DNA of 64,000 bases from a virus, in IMG/VR virus record IMGVR_UViG_3300021363_000005, positions 1 through 64,000 of that record, one strand, 5' to 3'. The position numbers were made by a program, and so were the translations under genes. Shown here piece after piece: positions 24,573 through 33,635 of this stretch (position 1 is the stretch's first letter; each line of letters starts with the position of its first letter). The notes under the pieces are model-generated. The model made no database searches, was not told the origin of the DNA, and worked only from the letters and a program-made list of their open reading frames with translations.

Positions 24573-27539
24573 TTACTCGACGTTGAGGAACCTTGCGTTC
24601 TCCGGCTTCGACAGGTCGAACTCCCAGACATACTCACGGGCGGGCGGATTTTTCAGTTCAGTGCCGGCACCAAGTGAGCGTTGATTTTTCGGTCGCGTGC
24701 AGAAGCCTGCTTTGAGCAGCACGCGCCTCATGTGATGGAAGTCTTGGTCACTCTTGCGGCACGCACTTTCTATCTGCGGCTCGCTTAGCAGCATTATTTT
24801 TTCGCTGGTGGCGATGCGCCCAACATAGGGCGGTTTCAAATCATACAGCTGATTTTTGATCTGTTCCTTGGTGTGCGGGTTCGTACCCTGCCTTGCGATG
24901 CCGTTCGTCACGATCATGTTGCTGATCCGCTCGTTGACGAAAGTGCTGATGCGGTTCAGGGCAACTTGTGGATCGTCGGCATCAACAGCTGCTTCGCTCA
25001 ACGTCATGCGTTGGTGACGGAATTGATCGAACAGGAACTTCTTCATTGACATGATGTCAAAGTCGAGCAGGTTGAGGTGCTTGGCTATGGTCGCGCCAAG
25101 ATAGATCGCGACGATGGTGGCCAGCCAGAAGCGCTCGCTCTCGACAGCATTAAGCTCCTTTTGAAACTCTTGTGTGCACAGCACGACCGCTTGATCGACG
25201 TTGCCGTAGTGCTGGTTGAGATAGTCGGCATAGACTGTTCCGGCGGTGCCATGGTTACTTTCCAGCAGGCGTTTGATGATCACTACTCGATCCAGTGTCA
25301 GGCCGAGTTTGGTGATGGCGTTGGACAGCTCGATCTCGACAACGCGCAACGCCTGCGCCGTCGTCTCTCGACTAGTCTTTTGCACCAGTGAGAAATTTCC
25401 TGCCGTGGTCAGCAGTAATTGGGAATAGCGCTGCGGCTTGCGGGTAGCGTTGCGGGTAAGCCGACGGTGATCCTTAGCCCCCGTGATGTTGAGCACCATC
25501 TCGCCGACCTTGCTGAAATTACTGCGTGCGTCGACCACGAACTCATCGGCATAGACCGGCAGGTTGTGTATCATCGCGATGTATTCTCTGGTATCGGCCG
25601 GAGTGCCGCTGCCCAGTACGGCGCGCATCGACGCCCACACGCTGCAGGCAATTTCCAGCGACGCTGTTTTTCCCCTGCCACTCGGTGCCCGGGCGTGGAC
25701 GATGCCACCGTCGACACCAGTAAACCGCATCAGGGGCGAGGCGAACGCCGTGGCGATCAACACTTCCATTTCGATGCAGCCCTTGTCGACGAAGAAGCTG
25801 GCACCCTTTTTCCACTCGCTGAGTTCACCGCACGACTGATACTCCGGTGCTGAGTTGCGGCCGCCATAGGCGAAGCCTTGAATGTTGCCGTCCTTCTCAA
25901 GCCAACCCATGCGACTGACCGACAGGCCATCACGCCGCTGTTGGACCAACGTGACCCATGCCGTCATGTACGGTTTCACCTGTTTGAAGTTCGAGTACAT
26001 CAGACCGTTGCCGAAGCAGTGCTCGGCAAAGCTCTGATCTGATTTAAGCGAGCCTAGCGGTACGAAAAATGTTTTCTTGTCATCGAAGCCCTGAGTACCG
26101 CGAGCGATGCAAAACTCTATTCTAACCGGAAGCTCAGCCGTGCCGTCGAGATAGGTCATGCTGTAGACCGGCGTCAGAAAGACCGGGTTGTTTTCGCCAT
26201 CGGTAATGAGATGGTCCGGCGTGTGGATGAAGCCGGGCGGCAGAAAGATCGGCTCGTCTGCCAGCGGCAGGAGGTGGGTCATTACCGGCCCCGCATGACC
26301 GTTCACGCTGCCGTTCATGTGGGTGCGGGTCGGCGTGCCGCTGCCCGACAGACCGCGCGTGGCGTAGTTGATCGGCGACTGACCCTGACCGTTGAACTGG
26401 CAGGTCCGGCAGATCGCCGCCGCTGCTGTGCTGGCGCGGGCGATGGTGGCGCATGCCGGCCAGCCCTGCGGCTGGGCTATGTCGAACTTGGCGTCGGTCT
26501 GCTCGGGGTCGTAGCGCCCATCGTCGCTCGACAGATCGTGGAAATAATCTCGACCGTCCTGCACGTAGTGGCAGAGCTTGGCGAGCTCGAACCACAGCGG
26601 CTCGAGGTCTCCACTGCCGCCACGTCGTTCGCTATCTGCAACAACTGGGCAAGCTCCTCGAAGCAGCTCGATGGAGGTGACGATACGAGAATGGTCAAGA
26701 CTGGCGAGCGCACGATTAGCCTCCGCTCCCCGAATTGGCGGGCGTGGTGGCAGGACGGCAGGGTCGATCACGGCGGCGCGCGGCGGGTGGCTAACTCCGG
26801 AGGTTAGCGGGAACCCGCTCAGCGCCGTCGTGACCTCGGCCAAGGTCATCGTCTCGCCAAGGCTTAAAACCTTACATTCCTTGGGGTTATTTGGGTCCTT
26901 GCGATTGAAGCTGCCCGGCAGGCGCAGCAGGGTGACCGAGTTGCGCGTGACGCCATGATCGAATTTCAGCCCGTGCTGGGTAGCCGCCTCGATCAGCCGG
27001 TCAGCCAGCGGCTGCCAGACGGCGCGCGTGATCGGCTGATCGAGCACGATGTAGGCGTGGATGCCGTGCCCGGTGCTGACGATGGGCCCCGGTCGGATCC
27101 CGATCTTGTCAAAAAACGGTAGCAGGGCGGCCAGCGCGGCCCCCTGAGAGGCGTAACCTTTGTCCTTAACGTCTAGGTCCAGCACCAACGAACGCAACCA
27201 GCGGGCATTTGTGGCCTTCCTGTCGCCCTTGCTGAGCTTGCGGTTGCCACGCCCGTCAGTCTGGCCGGTGTAACCCTGCCCGGAGAGACAGAAAAATACC
27301 TGCGCTTGAATGTGGTTTAGGAAGCCGGTGAAGTTCTGCAGCTGGCCGTACTCGTCCATGCCGCCGAAGGCGCGGCCGCCGCCCCGGTACGGCATCGCCA
27401 GATTGCCGCCGAAGGCGTGGATATTCACAAAACTGTCAGGTGGATTTGCGACACTCCACGGCACCACCCGGCCCAGAAACTGGGCCAGCGGGTCGGGAAT
27501 GTATGTGCCGTTGCCGAACGGCGTCTCGTTGCCCCCCAC
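24573..27539 (-). CDS. Primase-helicase (PrimPol + DUF927/AAA-like helicase)
   Basis: 988 residues, GTG start after GGAGGCACCTC. N-terminal primase-polymerase: catalytic acids in VLDLDVKDKG (D121, D123) and the STGHGIHAY motif (H158). Residues ~370-390 have a Cys pair (CATIARAST...CRTC). The C-terminal half is a DUF927-like motor with Walker A APSGRGKT near residue 615. Function: primer synthesis and replicative unwinding. A perfect P1 palindrome is embedded in the coding sequence at 25046 and P2 at 26792. Confidence 0.8.
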   Translation of the reverse strand: MGGNETPFGNGTYIPDPLAQFLGRVVPWSVANPPDSFVNIHAFGGNLAMPYRGGGRAFGGMDEYGQLQNFTGFLNHIQAQVFFCLSGQGYTGQTDGRGNRKLSKGDRKATNARWLRSLVLDLDVKDKGYASQGAALAALLPFFDKIGIRPGPIVSTGHGIHAYIVLDQPITRAVWQPLADRLIEAATQHGLKFDHGVTRNSVTLLRLPGSFNRKDPNNPKECKVLSLGETMTLAEVTTALSGFPLTSGVSHPPRAAVIDPAVLPPRPPIRGAEANRALASLDHSRIVTSIELLRGACPVVADSERRGGSGDLEPLWFELAKLCHYVQDGRDYFHDLSSDDGRYDPEQTDAKFDIAQPQGWPACATIARASTAAAAICRTCQFNGQGQSPINYATRGLSGSGTPTRTHMNGSVNGHAGPVMTHLLPLADEPIFLPPGFIHTPDHLITDGENNPVFLTPVYSMTYLDGTAELPVRIEFCIARGTQGFDDKKTFFVPLGSLKSDQSFAEHCFGNGLMYSNFKQVKPYMTAWVTLVQQRRDGLSVSRMGWLEKDGNIQGFAYGGRNSAPEYQSCGELSEWKKGASFFVDKGCIEMEVLIATAFASPLMRFTGVDGGIVHARAPSGRGKTASLEIACSVWASMRAVLGSGTPADTREYIAMIHNLPVYADEFVVDARSNFSKVGEMVLNITGAKDHRRLTRNATRKPQRYSQLLLTTAGNFSLVQKTSRETTAQALRVVEIELSNAITKLGLTLDRVVIIKRLLESNHGTAGTVYADYLNQHYGNVDQAVVLCTQEFQKELNAVESERFWLATIVAIYLGATIAKHLNLLDFDIMSMKKFLFDQFRHQRMTLSEAAVDADDPQVALNRISTFVNERISNMIVTNGIARQGTNPHTKEQIKNQLYDLKPPYVGRIATSEKIMLLSEPQIESACRKSDQDFHHMRRVLLKAGFCTRPKNQRSLGAGTELKNPPAREYVWEFDLSKPENARFLNVE

Positions 27540-27556
27540 GAGGTGCCTCCATGGTG

Positions 27557-28882
27557 CTAGGTGGCAGCGCTCCCGGGCTTCAGCAGCGCGTCGATCCGGC
27601 TCTGCAGGTCGGCCGGCTCGTCGCCATCCTCTTCGTCTGTTTCGGGCGACGCCCCGTTCGCCCCCTCGGCATGCGCGGTGAAGGGCAGGGGCTGGTCACC
27701 GGGCAGGGCGTGAGGCGGCGGCTGGACGATCACCTGCGCTTGACCGGCCGGCGTCACCGGGGCGGTACGGCGCTTGCGCGGCGGCTTCTGGGCCGCTGCC
27801 AGCTCGGCCTTGAGACGGGCGATCTCCTGTTCGGGCGTCTCGGTTACCGGCGGTGCCTTGGTCTCCCCCTGCGGCACATTGGTTACCGAAGGTGACTGGA
27901 TCGGCTGGGTGACGAACCCGGCGGCTGACGCCATGGGTTGCGGCGTCTGCACGGCGGCGGGCGGCGGCGGGGTGGGGTTGAAAGCAGTCGCCGGCATGGT
28001 GGCACCCATAGGCTGACCGGTCGGGAGACCACTGGTGACGGGCTGCGGGTCCGGCCGCTGCAGCGGCACGACGTTGCTCTCGGCGGTGGCCTGTCCGGGG
28101 TCGCCTGAAACCTCGACCAGCTCCTCGGACAAGATGCGCTCGACCGTCTCGTTGTCCTGCAGCGCCACGATCTCCTGCGCTTGATGGTCGTTCAGCACGC
28201 CGATGGGCGTGAAGATGATCTTGGGGAACGCCGCCTCGTAGTCGAACGACAGGCGGATGATCAGGCCATCGTAGCGATAGCCCTGCATGTGCAGCTGGGC
28301 TTCGAGCTCGCTCAATCCGGCGAACGACGACGGCGGCAGTTTCAGCAGCATCGGTCCGCCGAAGGCTTCGTTCTTGAGATCGGCGGCGGGCACCACGGCG
28401 ATCCGCTTGTTGTCACTGCACGCCTTGCCCTTGCGCCCGTCATCCATGGTGCGCGAGCCGAAGGCATCCCAGCGGCAGCCCCGGCAGGTCTCGTTCTGTT
28501 TCTTGGGCGCGGCGATGTCGGGCTTCACCCCGTTGGTCGACCAGCAGTCGGGTGCCGCGAAGTCACCTTCCTTGTACTTCTCAAGGTAGAACGTCTTGCT
28601 GATCGCCATGGCCGATTTGATGATTACGACGTCGATGGTCGGGATCGAGCCCAGCACCTGCCCGCTCTGGTCACGCGCCAGCAGCTGTTGGGTGACGCCA
28701 CGGTAACGGAGGCCCCATGTCTTTCCTTTGAACGTGATCGAGGCGAAGCTGGGTTTGATACCCGCCGCTAGAGATCGCGGATCGACCTTCGACGTCTCGA
28801 GAATTTTCGATTGCGGACCGAGGTTGGCGATCAGTTGTGCAAGGTTGCGACTGCCCTGCTGGGGCACAAGTGGTTGGTTCAT
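27557..28882 (-). CDS. Zn-cluster replication-associated protein (ssDNA-binding candidate)
   Basis: 441 residues. Core includes CRGCRWDAFGSR...GKACSDNKRIAVVP (~residues 135-165), a Cys cluster of a type seen in phage ssDNA-binding-like proteins, followed by beta-rich sequence (PMLLKLPPSSFAGLSELEAQ). The C-terminal 170 residues are Pro/Ala/Gln-rich with a basic patch (KPPRKRRTAP) and an acidic end (DEEDGDEP), a tail arrangement also usual in SSBs. Sits between primase-helicase and helicase genes. Function is inferred. Confidence 0.5.
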   Translation of the reverse strand: MNQPLVPQQGSRNLAQLIANLGPQSKILETSKVDPRSLAAGIKPSFASITFKGKTWGLRYRGVTQQLLARDQSGQVLGSIPTIDVVIIKSAMAISKTFYLEKYKEGDFAAPDCWSTNGVKPDIAAPKKQNETCRGCRWDAFGSRTMDDGRKGKACSDNKRIAVVPAADLKNEAFGGPMLLKLPPSSFAGLSELEAQLHMQGYRYDGLIIRLSFDYEAAFPKIIFTPIGVLNDHQAQEIVALQDNETVERILSEELVEVSGDPGQATAESNVVPLQRPDPQPVTSGLPTGQPMGATMPATAFNPTPPPPAAVQTPQPMASAAGFVTQPIQSPSVTNVPQGETKAPPVTETPEQEIARLKAELAAAQKPPRKRRTAPVTPAGQAQVIVQPPPHALPGDQPLPFTAHAEGANGASPETDEEDGDEPADLQSRIDALLKPGSAAT

Positions 28883-28884
28883 GG

Positions 28885-29334
28885 CTACTCCTTCTCGTTG
28901 GGGCGGCGCACGCCCACGCTGGTGAACGTCGAGGCGTTGACGCCGGGCGGCAGCTGCCCGTCATTCTCGGCAATGAAGTCGAACACGGCAGCGGCGTTGG
29001 CGCGCCAGTCGACCAGATCAAAATGGTCACCCTCGATCACGAAGGCACGGAAGGTCGCACCGTCGCGGATGGTGGCGCTCTGTTTGGTGATTTGGTAGGC
29101 GGTGCCGCTCGGCGTCGGCGTGGCGTCGAGGCCAGACTGCTGCATGTAGGCGAGCAGCTTGTTGCCGATCTCGTCCATCAGTTTGGTGAACGGTTTCAGC
29201 TGTTCCTTGTGCAGCTTTTCAAGCTCGCGTTTTCTGTCGCGCAGCTGCACGTAGTGGTCGACCAACTTGTTGAGATCCAACGGCACTGCCGGGCTGGCCG
29301 GGTTCCCGGCAGCCTGCGTCTCACTCCTATTCAT
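28885..29334 (-). CDS. Small helical phage protein, unknown
   Basis: 149 residues. Coiled-coil N-terminal half (LVDHYVQLRDRKRELEKLHKEQLKPF) and a C-terminal part with TPSGTAYQITKQSATIRD...LPPGVNASTFTSVGVRRP. This architecture is frequent beside phage helicase/recombination genes, without known function. RBS AGGAGAGATAAA. Confidence 0.65.
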   Translation of the reverse strand: MNRSETQAAGNPASPAVPLDLNKLVDHYVQLRDRKRELEKLHKEQLKPFTKLMDEIGNKLLAYMQQSGLDATPTPSGTAYQITKQSATIRDGATFRAFVIEGDHFDLVDWRANAAAVFDFIAENDGQLPPGVNASTFTSVGVRRPNEKE

Positions 29335-29357
29335 TTTATCTCTCCTGTTCTACGACA

Positions 29358-30881
29358 CTAGTCCCACGATGCGTCTTCGAGCAAGTGAAGGAAGCTGTCC
29401 TGCTGAAGAAGTCGGTTGGTGAGCAGGTTATAGACCTGCTTCTCCATGGGCGTGCTCGACAGGTGCGCGAACAGTTGCTTGCGCGTCTGACCCACACGCC
29501 GGATGCGGGCATTGCCCTGATCGTATTGTTCGGCGCTGAGGGGTGGGCCGAACCATACGACGGTGTCAGCCGCCGTCAGCGTGATGCCGTGGCTGATGCA
29601 CTTGGGGAACGCCAGTAATGGTGATCGATCCTCGCTGTTCTGGAACATATTGAAAATTTTGTTGCGATCACGCGGATGAACCTGACCGTGGATCACGTGC
29701 GCGGTGCGGCCGCTCCGCAGCAGATGCTCATGGACTCCGTGCAGGGCATGGAGATAATTGATGAACACGATGACCTTGCCAGCTGCGGCGTCGATGATGT
29801 CGGTCAGCGTCTGCAGGCGTGCGTCGCCGTCGAGCTTGTAGATATTTCTTTTGCTGTCATAGAGCCAGCCGCACGAAACCTGCAGCAGCTTGCTCATGAG
29901 GACGCCGGCATTCATGGCGTTGATCTCGCCCGCCTTGATCAGCACCGTGGCATGCCTGCGCAGGCTGTCGTAGATGCGGCGCTGCTCCTTGCCCAGCTCG
30001 GTCATGATGGGCGGCGGCACGTAGGCCGGCGGCAGCTCGGTGATGTCGTCGAGGGTGTAGCGCACGCTCGGCTGGAAGTAGTTGAACGCCTTATCGATGG
30101 CCCCCGGCTTGTTCACCCATTTGAAGGCGGTGACCTTGAACATCAGCTCGTCGCGCAGGTGCGAGAAGTATTTCGGCACGCGCCATGGTGTGATGACCCT
30201 GATCTGGTTCCAGATGTCGGTCACGTAGTTGGGCATCGGGCTGCCGGTCATGCCCCAGACGATTGACATTTTGTCAGCGATCTTCTGGCAGACCTTGGTG
30301 CGGTTGGTCTTGTTGCGGTAGACGGCCAGCTCGTCGAGCAGCAGCACGTCGATGTCGCGGCGCTCCATGATCTCTTTCTGGATCACGGCGAGGCCGTCGT
30401 GGTTGACGATGTAGATGTCGATGCTGTCGTCGGCTAAAAGTTTCTTGCGCTTGTCGGCGGTGCCGTAGAGTACCGACCAGCGCAGGTGTGGTGTCGCTTT
30501 GAGAATTTCAGCGCCCCACGTGAAATGCATGGTGCTGATCGGGCAGACCACCAGCATCTTTTTGGCGATGCCGAGTTTTTTCAGGTAGTCAAAAGCCCAC
30601 AAGGCACATCGCGTCTTGCCGGTACCCATGCTGTTCAGCACGTAGCTCCGGGGGTTCTCCGTCATGCTCTCGACGGTGCGCACCTGAATGTCGAAGGGGC
30701 GTCCGCCGCACCAATCGTAGTTCAGTGCGACGGACGCGGGGGCATCGAAACCCATGGCACGGAGCGGTATGGTTATGCGCGGGGTATGCTCCAACGTCAG
30801 CTTGCCCGCTACGGGCACGACATCGGGGAACAGGGCCACGATCCCCGGTGTCGCCTCAACGTGCAAAGAGCCGATGCGCAT
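29358..30881 (-). CDS. SNF2-type DEAD/DEAH helicase
   Basis: 507 residues. Walker A NSMGTGKT (84-90), DELAVYRN motif II near 183, MTGSP motif III near 208, and a RecA-like second lobe with GQVHPRDRNKIFNMF and RIRRVGQTRKQ (motif VI). SF2/SNF2 translocase used in phage replication or recombination. Its start overlaps the end of the VRR nuclease gene by 26 nt. A P1-like sequence lies in the coding region at 30263. Confidence 0.85.
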   Translation of the reverse strand: MRIGSLHVEATPGIVALFPDVVPVAGKLTLEHTPRITIPLRAMGFDAPASVALNYDWCGGRPFDIQVRTVESMTENPRSYVLNSMGTGKTRCALWAFDYLKKLGIAKKMLVVCPISTMHFTWGAEILKATPHLRWSVLYGTADKRKKLLADDSIDIYIVNHDGLAVIQKEIMERRDIDVLLLDELAVYRNKTNRTKVCQKIADKMSIVWGMTGSPMPNYVTDIWNQIRVITPWRVPKYFSHLRDELMFKVTAFKWVNKPGAIDKAFNYFQPSVRYTLDDITELPPAYVPPPIMTELGKEQRRIYDSLRRHATVLIKAGEINAMNAGVLMSKLLQVSCGWLYDSKRNIYKLDGDARLQTLTDIIDAAAGKVIVFINYLHALHGVHEHLLRSGRTAHVIHGQVHPRDRNKIFNMFQNSEDRSPLLAFPKCISHGITLTAADTVVWFGPPLSAEQYDQGNARIRRVGQTRKQLFAHLSSTPMEKQVYNLLTNRLLQQDSFLHLLEDASWD

Positions 30882-31296
30882 GCCGTTCTACCCAACGCTT
30901 GAGTGCGGCCAGTCCTTCTGGCCCACTGATGATGAAGACGGTGCCGCCCGAACGATAGATGGCGCGGCACGTCTGTCGCTGCAGTCCGGTCAGCCACTCA
31001 CCCGGTGCCTTGGTCTCGATGGCAACGTAGTGACCGGCGAAGCACAAGGTGTAGTCGAGAGAGTTTCGCTTGCCGTAGCCAACGGGAACGAACATTGAAA
31101 CGTACAACTCGAGCCCTTTAGCGTCAAGCTCTTTCGCCACATCAGTGAGGTAAAGAGAAACACTTTTCTTAACACGGGCTTCGGGCGTCACCGGGGCCTC
31201 CATCGGAACAGGCAGTATCGGCACGACCGGGCGCTGGCGTACCTCCTCGAAAATCAGGTCAAGAAACGCCTCTTTCAAAATTTTGGCGGTTCCCAT
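30856..31296 (-). CDS. VRR-NUC / PD-(D/E)XK nuclease
   Basis: 146 residues from the ATG at 31296, chosen for the AAGAGGAAAG upstream; an earlier in-frame ATG lies within a P1 palindrome. Nuclease core: D81 in KRNSLDYTL, E94-x-K96 in VAIETKAPGEWLTGLQ, then QxxxxxxxxxxGGTVFIISG. Pattern fits VRR-NUC/Holliday-junction-type nucleases near phage helicases. Confidence 0.75.
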   Translation of the reverse strand: MGTAKILKEAFLDLIFEEVRQRPVVPILPVPMEAPVTPEARVKKSVSLYLTDVAKELDAKGLELYVSMFVPVGYGKRNSLDYTLCFAGHYVAIETKAPGEWLTGLQRQTCRAIYRSGGTVFIISGPEGLAALKRWVERHAHRLFAR

Positions 31297-31313
31297 TTTT
31301 AAGTTCTTTCCTC

Positions 31314-31328
31314 TTGACATCATGTCAA
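31314..31328. promoter_or_regulatory. Perfect P1 palindrome
   Basis: TTGACATCATGTCAA, immediately upstream of the VRR nuclease Shine-Dalgarno and overlapping the stop of the 62-residue gene (31325-31327). Confidence 0.65.
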
Positions 31329-31513
31329 AGAAAGCTTGCCTGCCACTCCCTGATGTAATCCTGCAGATCGACCTTTTCGTCTTCCCGCAGGTTTTCGAAG
31401 TCGGCGTTGCAATGGAGCAGATCGGCGGCGATCATCGCCTCGTCGCCGTCCATGTCGTAGCCATTTTCAGTCGCCGTGTTCAGAGCCACAAAGACCCGCT
31501 CTCTTAAATTCAT
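31325..31513 (-). CDS. 62-residue acidic protein
   Basis: MNLRERVFVALNTATENGYDM...; acidic helical protein, no family recognised. RBS CGGAGGTTAGTC comes from a P2 palindrome. Its beginning overlaps the end of the next gene upstream by 47 nt. Confidence 0.65.
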   Translation of the reverse strand: MNLRERVFVALNTATENGYDMDGDEAMIAADLLHCNADFENLREDEKVDLQDYIREWQASFL

Positions 31514-31691
31514 GACTAACCTCCGAGGTTATGACCGGCGGCACCATGTCTTCCATCTGCTTGAACGTCATGCCGTGGTTGATCCAGAACCACAGCATCT
31601 GAGCCTGATCGAGGTCCCACTTGGCCCCTTTCAGGATTTCGTAGCGGCGCGTCGTGTCGCGTTCGCTGTGGTCGATACGGATGTCCATCAT
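31467..31691 (-). CDS. 74-residue unknown protein
   Basis: MMDIRIDHSERDTTRRYEILKGAKWDLDQAQMLW...; the ATG overlaps the stop of the upstream nuclease (ATGA). Helical middle (GMTFKQMEDMVPPVITSEVSHEF). No domain recognised; coupling and codon use support it as real. Confidence 0.6.
   Translation of the reverse strand: MMDIRIDHSERDTTRRYEILKGAKWDLDQAQMLWFWINHGMTFKQMEDMVPPVITSEVSHEFKRAGLCGSEHGD
31518..31532. promoter_or_regulatory. P2 palindrome at a gene start
   Basis: TAACCTCCGAGGTTA; supplies the GGAGG of the 62-residue leftward gene starting at 31513. Confidence 0.5.
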
Positions 31692-32428
31692 AGGTGACCC
31701 TTTCCCCAATACTCGCAGCTGGTCACACCGCAGTGCTTTTTGCACAGACCGGACGGGCGCGGCGGAAAGTCGTTGTTGCGCACCGCCTTCTGCAGGCCGC
31801 CGGCGAGGTCGTAAATCTGCGGCAGGAACTCCGCCATTTCGCGTCGCGTCACTATAAAATCTGTAGCAACACCTTCGTTCAGGTAGATGTATTTGTTGTT
31901 CAGCGTGTGGATGGTGGGGAAGTGCAGGAAGACCAGCAGGGCGGTGAGCTTGAGCTGGAAGTTGGGCGGCAGCAGTTCGTAGCGTGGGTCCTTCTCGGCT
32001 CCGGTCTTCCAGTCGATGCTGCGCCCGAGCGGTGCATCGAGCACCAGCACGTCGGCTTGCGCTCGCAGCCATACCTTTTCTTTGCGCGAAAAATACTCGC
32101 AGGGTTTCAGCTCGTAAGTGCAGGCGAGGCGGTGCTCGACGAAAACCTGCTGGGTGGGCGGACCTTGCTTCATCGTCGTCGCCCAGTCGGCGTAGCGGGC
32201 GTACTCGGGGGGCAGCGGGGTGCCCTTGGCGATGAAGTCGGCCATCGCCTTGTGGACCCTAAACCCCTCTTTCATCTGCGGGCTCTCGGGTTCCTTGATC
32301 GTCTTGGCAATATCGTAGTGATAGAACTTGCGGGCGCAGTTGGTGAACTTGTCGAGGGCGGAGAAGCTCCAATGACGACGCTCGACGACCGGGTTGCCGT
32401 GAACGTCAGTGCGGTTGAGGCTGTCCAT
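31688..32428 (-). CDS. Cas4/RecB-like exonuclease
   Basis: 246 residues. PD-(D/E)XK core: H59, D126 in RAQADVLVLD, D139-x-K141 in SIDWKTG. C31 plus C229, C233 and C238 (GLCKKHCGVTSCEYW) give the four-Cys Fe-S cluster layout of Cas4-like/AddB-type nucleases. No cas1/cas2 or CRISPR array is present, so a replication/recombination exonuclease is the natural reading. Confidence 0.8.
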   Translation of the reverse strand: MDSLNRTDVHGNPVVERRHWSFSALDKFTNCARKFYHYDIAKTIKEPESPQMKEGFRVHKAMADFIAKGTPLPPEYARYADWATTMKQGPPTQQVFVEHRLACTYELKPCEYFSRKEKVWLRAQADVLVLDAPLGRSIDWKTGAEKDPRYELLPPNFQLKLTALLVFLHFPTIHTLNNKYIYLNEGVATDFIVTRREMAEFLPQIYDLAGGLQKAVRNNDFPPRPSGLCKKHCGVTSCEYWGKGHL

Positions 32429-32645
32429 CCTGCTCTCCTATAAAGCGGCGAATGCAATGCTTGATGTCGCGCCGCTGATTGTCGAGCACCCGGCCCCGTA
32501 GACCTGACACGGTGACGATGATCCTGCCACTAGGTCGATGTCGAAACCGCAGGTGGCTCTTCGATGTCATGCCGAGATATTCCAGATTGAACTCGGTAGC
32601 GAGCTCTTGGATCTCGCGTTGCGATTTCAAACCATGTTTAGCCAT
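32406..32645 (-). CDS. HicA-like small dsRBD-fold protein
   Basis: 79 residues, MAKHGLKSQREIQELATEFNLEYLG... with KSHLRFRHRPSGRIIVTVSG then a helix. This is the order of HicA/YcfA-like folds (helix, strand with H, strand, helix), although the usual PRH is replaced by TVSG. There is no HicB partner next to it. Overlaps both neighbours. Confidence 0.45.
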   Translation of the reverse strand: MAKHGLKSQREIQELATEFNLEYLGMTSKSHLRFRHRPSGRIIVTVSGLRGRVLDNQRRDIKHCIRRFIGEQDGQPQPH

Positions 32646-33333
32646 GCTTTGCTCCTAGTTCTCGCAGCGCCGCTTCGCGCGCGAGATTGAGATCGAGCAG
32701 ACGATACTCGTTGCTCGGGTCTTTCTTGGCCAAGGTTCGGTAGTTGAGGTTGACGTCTTCAACGGTGACGCGGCTGTCGGGCCGGAAGCCCAGCGTGGCC
32801 CGCCATGCCGGGCGGTTGTCGTCGCTCGGTGGTGGCAGCGCGTCGTAGCCGGCGAACGCCTGTTCCATGGTGCCGACGCCGTAGCGGTCGACCCGGCGGA
32901 TGGCGTCGATATGAGCGGCAAGGGCTGCGATGTTCTCGGCCACGCTGAGCCAGCGGTCGCAGGCCAGCACGCGATCCTTGCCCTGCAGCTTGAAGTAGAC
33001 GGCGGCCCCGGGGTCGCTCGGCTCGGCGCGGCCGCCCTTGGGCAGCCCGTAGATGGTGGGCTCGACATTGGTCGAGAGGATGGGGTCGCTGCCGCCCAGC
33101 CGCTCGATCTGGTCGAGCAGGCGCGTGCAGGCGGTCGGCACGGTGACGCGCTTGGTGCCTTTGCCGGTGATGATCTTCTGGCCTTCGCCGGTCCACTGCT
33201 TGCGCTCGACCATGGTGGCCTCGCTGAACGCCGAACGCGAACGGTCATCGGCTGGCGTGCGCCGCCAGCCGAATGGCCACGAGAGGGGGTAGTGATTGGG
33301 GTCCATACCATCATAATACCATTCTCTTGACAT
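32638..33333 (-). CDS. J-domain-like phage protein
   Basis: Up to 231 residues. The C-terminus (WRATLGFRPDSRVTVEDVNLNYR then LAKKDPSNEYRLLDLNLAREAAL) follows the DnaJ helix II/III pattern common in alphaproteobacterial phages, but the HPD tripeptide is replaced (KKDPS). The N-terminal part has a beta region. Start uncertain: the ATG at 33333 lies in a P1 palindrome; ATG 33306 is the alternative (222 residues). Confidence 0.55.
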   Translation of the reverse strand: MSREWYYDGMDPNHYPLSWPFGWRRTPADDRSRSAFSEATMVERKQWTGEGQKIITGKGTKRVTVPTACTRLLDQIERLGGSDPILSTNVEPTIYGLPKGGRAEPSDPGAAVYFKLQGKDRVLACDRWLSVAENIAALAAHIDAIRRVDRYGVGTMEQAFAGYDALPPPSDDNRPAWRATLGFRPDSRVTVEDVNLNYRTLAKKDPSNEYRLLDLNLAREAALRELGAKHG

Positions 33334-33340
33334 ATGTCAA
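33327..33340. promoter_or_regulatory. P1 variant, 14 bp, one centre base missing
   Basis: TTGACATATGTCAA; arms extend outwards to give a 20-bp perfect palindrome (CTCTTGACAT mirrored). Lies between the J-domain-like and 94-residue genes. Confidence 0.55.
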
Positions 33341-33350
33341 GAGGGAACTA

Positions 33351-33635
33351 CTACATGTAGCCCATTTCATCGAGGATCATCTGCTTGGCGCATTCTAACA
33401 GCGCAAGAATTTCCGATCCCTTCACGCCGGCTGCGTTGTAGCCGACGTCGAAACAGTCTCTACCGTCGACATCTGTCGTCTTGAGGCGCAGTACGAGCAG
33501 CTTCTCGCACGGCGTGCGCCCCGCCTCGATGTCGCTGATGCAGTCGCGCAGGCACTCGACGGGTGTCCATAGCCGATTGTCACGCGTCTTGAGCGCCCGC
33601 ACGGCACCGAGGGACGTGACTTGGTCGTCAGTCAT
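33351..33635 (-). CDS. 94-residue unknown protein
   Basis: MTDDQVTSLGAVRALKTRDN...; start at 33635 by ATGA coupling with the upstream gene. RLWTPVECLRDCISDIEAG is followed by a beta strand (KLLVLRLKT) and a helical C-terminus. Resembles small phage proteins of unknown role. Confidence 0.65.
   Translation of the reverse strand: MTDDQVTSLGAVRALKTRDNRLWTPVECLRDCISDIEAGRTPCEKLLVLRLKTTDVDGRDCFDVGYNAAGVKGSEILALLECAKQMILDEMGYM

Noticed and set aside
31688-32428. CRISPR-associated Cas4
   Set aside because: Nuclease and Cys layout match Cas4-like exonucleases, but there is no array and no cas1/cas2; a phage recombination nuclease is simpler.
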